64,000 nt of DNA from Ophioderma brevispina. Its lineage: Eukaryota > Echinodermata > Ophiuroidea > Amphilepidida > Ophiodermatidae. The notes below the pieces were generated by a model. It saw only the letters and a program-made list of their open reading frames with translations, did no database searches and had not been told where the DNA came from. Both the position numbers and the translations under genes were made by a program. Where the stretch lies: assembly GCA_023653785.1 (NCBI GenBank), contig JAMKCH010057061.1, positions 29,875 to 93,874 of the forward strand. Reading direction: 5' to 3'. Each line of letters begins with the position of its first letter. The stretch's first letter is position 1. Shown in pieces: positions 62,693-64,000 of the stretch.

Positions 62693-63414
62693 CAATCTTA
62701 GCAAAAGAGTTGGAACACTTTTATAGGCCTATTCAAAATGTCCCACTCTCCAACATGGACAATGCTTGAATCTGAAATTTTGTTCTTGCCACAATACAAG
62801 AACCCAACATTGATTGGTGGGATAGGGAGGGGTGCATCAATAGAGAATGCTCAAGCCTCCCAACCCATTGACATGATTCCCTCTTCCTTCCCCCCCCCCC
62901 TTTTCTTTCCCCATATAATCTATTTAAGAGAATGCGGTAAATAATCGGGGCAAAAAAGAGCAGTCGTGTTCCAACACATTTTGGCTAGGTTGTTGTGTCT
63001 GCAACGTGAAAAAAATCATCTAATTTTCCATTTCCTCATAACTCTTAATTATTACAGCTATTACAACGAAATCTGCAGGTGCACATACAATAAACATATT
63101 GGCGTACGTCATGATGGAAATGAAATCAGCGGTCAACTAGGGAGTGGTCAATAAAATGTACTCGTAGCATATTTGGGCTCAAAACATGTCCATATAGACA
63201 GGAAAAGGTCTGAATTTAATGGTGTTAATACTAAATCAAAAATAAATAGTAAAAGCATAATCAATACACTTCAACGATGTTACCCGCGAATTATATTACA
63301 CGTGATTACACAATATAAGCAGAAAACTGAAAAAATTCATGAGGCGCACCTTCTGCATTTGGTATAATGAATACAGGAATGAATTAGCGTAGTGGAATTA
63401 ATGTGGAGAGTGAT
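62693..63414. other. No recognised gene
   Basis: C-run at 62890-62900. Three plus frames of 62-68 codons without known motifs. Confidence 0.4.
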
Positions 63415-63530
63415 GATGATGATGATGACGCTGATGATGACGATGATGATGATGATGATTATGATGATGATGAAGACGACGATGATTGACGACGAAATGA
63501 TGACGACGACGATGATGTGTGCTTTCCGCC
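63415..63530 (+). repeat. (GAT/GAC)n microsatellite
   Basis: About 115 bases of GATGAT with GAC and GAAGAC variants. Confidence 0.95.
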
Positions 63531-63807
63531 GTACAAAGTGTCTTATTTTGTGTTTAACAAATTAATATTTATTTCATAAGTTGTAAATATTTAAATAAAT
63601 ACATTTAGAAGACACGTTAAATAGAAAAATTAAAATTTTTAACATGTTCAATACGTTTCATATAGGGTTACGCGCTTGAGATGATACATAGGGTAAACTT
63701 TACATTTAAATGAAAATACCGAATTCCAAATGGCAGAACATGCTTTCGAACCGCGAAACTCCGTTATAAGCGAGATCTTGCTCTAAGGCAATTCGCTCTT
63801 TAGATAT

Positions 63808-63880
63808 CGATGATGATGATGATACATGATGATGATGACAACGACGACGACGACGAGACTCTGATGATGATGAGGATTAA
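63808..63880 (+). repeat. (GAT/GAC)n microsatellite
   Basis: Second GAT/GAC tract, about 280 bases downstream of the first. Confidence 0.95.
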
Positions 63881-64000
63881 AGGCATCTATAAACACGCCA
63901 AGATTAATTGGGTATGGCTCTACAAGTTTTAATGAAACAGATGTATCAACCAGGGTTAACGTGAAGTGATCCTTTATCAAACCGATTCGATAATATTCAC

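Overview
This window reads as animal nuclear DNA: AT-rich, with no bacterial gene density, no long open frames (the longest is about 131 codons), abundant microsatellites and many decayed transposable elements. I found no intact protein-coding gene. It is best described as an intergenic or long-intronic tract filled with repeats. The transposon families (an IS630/Tc1-like DDE_3 transposase, a CR1/L2/Jockey-like LINE, an RTE-like reverse transcriptase fragment, tRNA-like SINE heads, many MITEs) and the recurrent TAGGCCTA-type words suggest a marine invertebrate, possibly an echinoderm. That placement is inference, not proof.

Layout. 0-5.6 kb: a tRNA-like relic, a palindromic foldback element at 1.6-1.84 kb, two short tandem duplications, and a cluster of nine copies of a 14-bp word close to GTCACGGACGGACA. 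8.3-11.7 kb: a MITE with TA flanks and long terminal inverted repeats (second, inverted copy at 49.6-50.3 kb), a CTAA microsatellite and an RTE-type reverse transcriptase fragment. 16.6-21.2 kb: a pair of about 730-bp inverted repeats enclosing a minus-strand DDE transposase pseudogene, together forming a plausible 4.6-kb DNA transposon. It is disrupted by frameshifts and an internal insertion of about 0.95 kb. 22.85-27.7 kb: a tandem duplication of a roughly 2-kb unit, the second copy carrying a nested MITE. 28.5-29.1 kb: four units of a 162-170-bp tandem repeat.

30.06-33.15 kb: a decayed minus-strand LINE with endonuclease and reverse transcriptase motifs. 34.86-36.5 kb: an array of partly palindromic units that repeat CCGGAAGT, with a 0.75-kb insertion. 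36.6-41.15 kb: a large inverted repeat, one arm holding a nested MITE, with DR1-type nuclear-receptor motifs inside the arms. 42.2-44.2 kb: a tRNA-like sequence, short tandem repeats and a small MITE whose termini resemble those of the 16.6-kb element. 49.2-49.5 kb: a GC-rich, promoter-like patch. 54.4-55.05 kb: a tandem duplication. 56.9-62.7 kb: a set of direct-repeat blocks plus a second copy of the 25.9-kb MITE. The window ends in GAT/GAC microsatellites.

The strongest candidate for something undescribed is the 4.6-kb long-TIR element at 16.6-21.2 kb and its possible non-autonomous relative at 43.9 kb. A caution applies throughout: repeat copies differ largely by single-base insertions and deletions, so part of the apparent decay could be sequencing or consensus error. 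All homology calls were made by eye from recognised family motifs; no database search was run.
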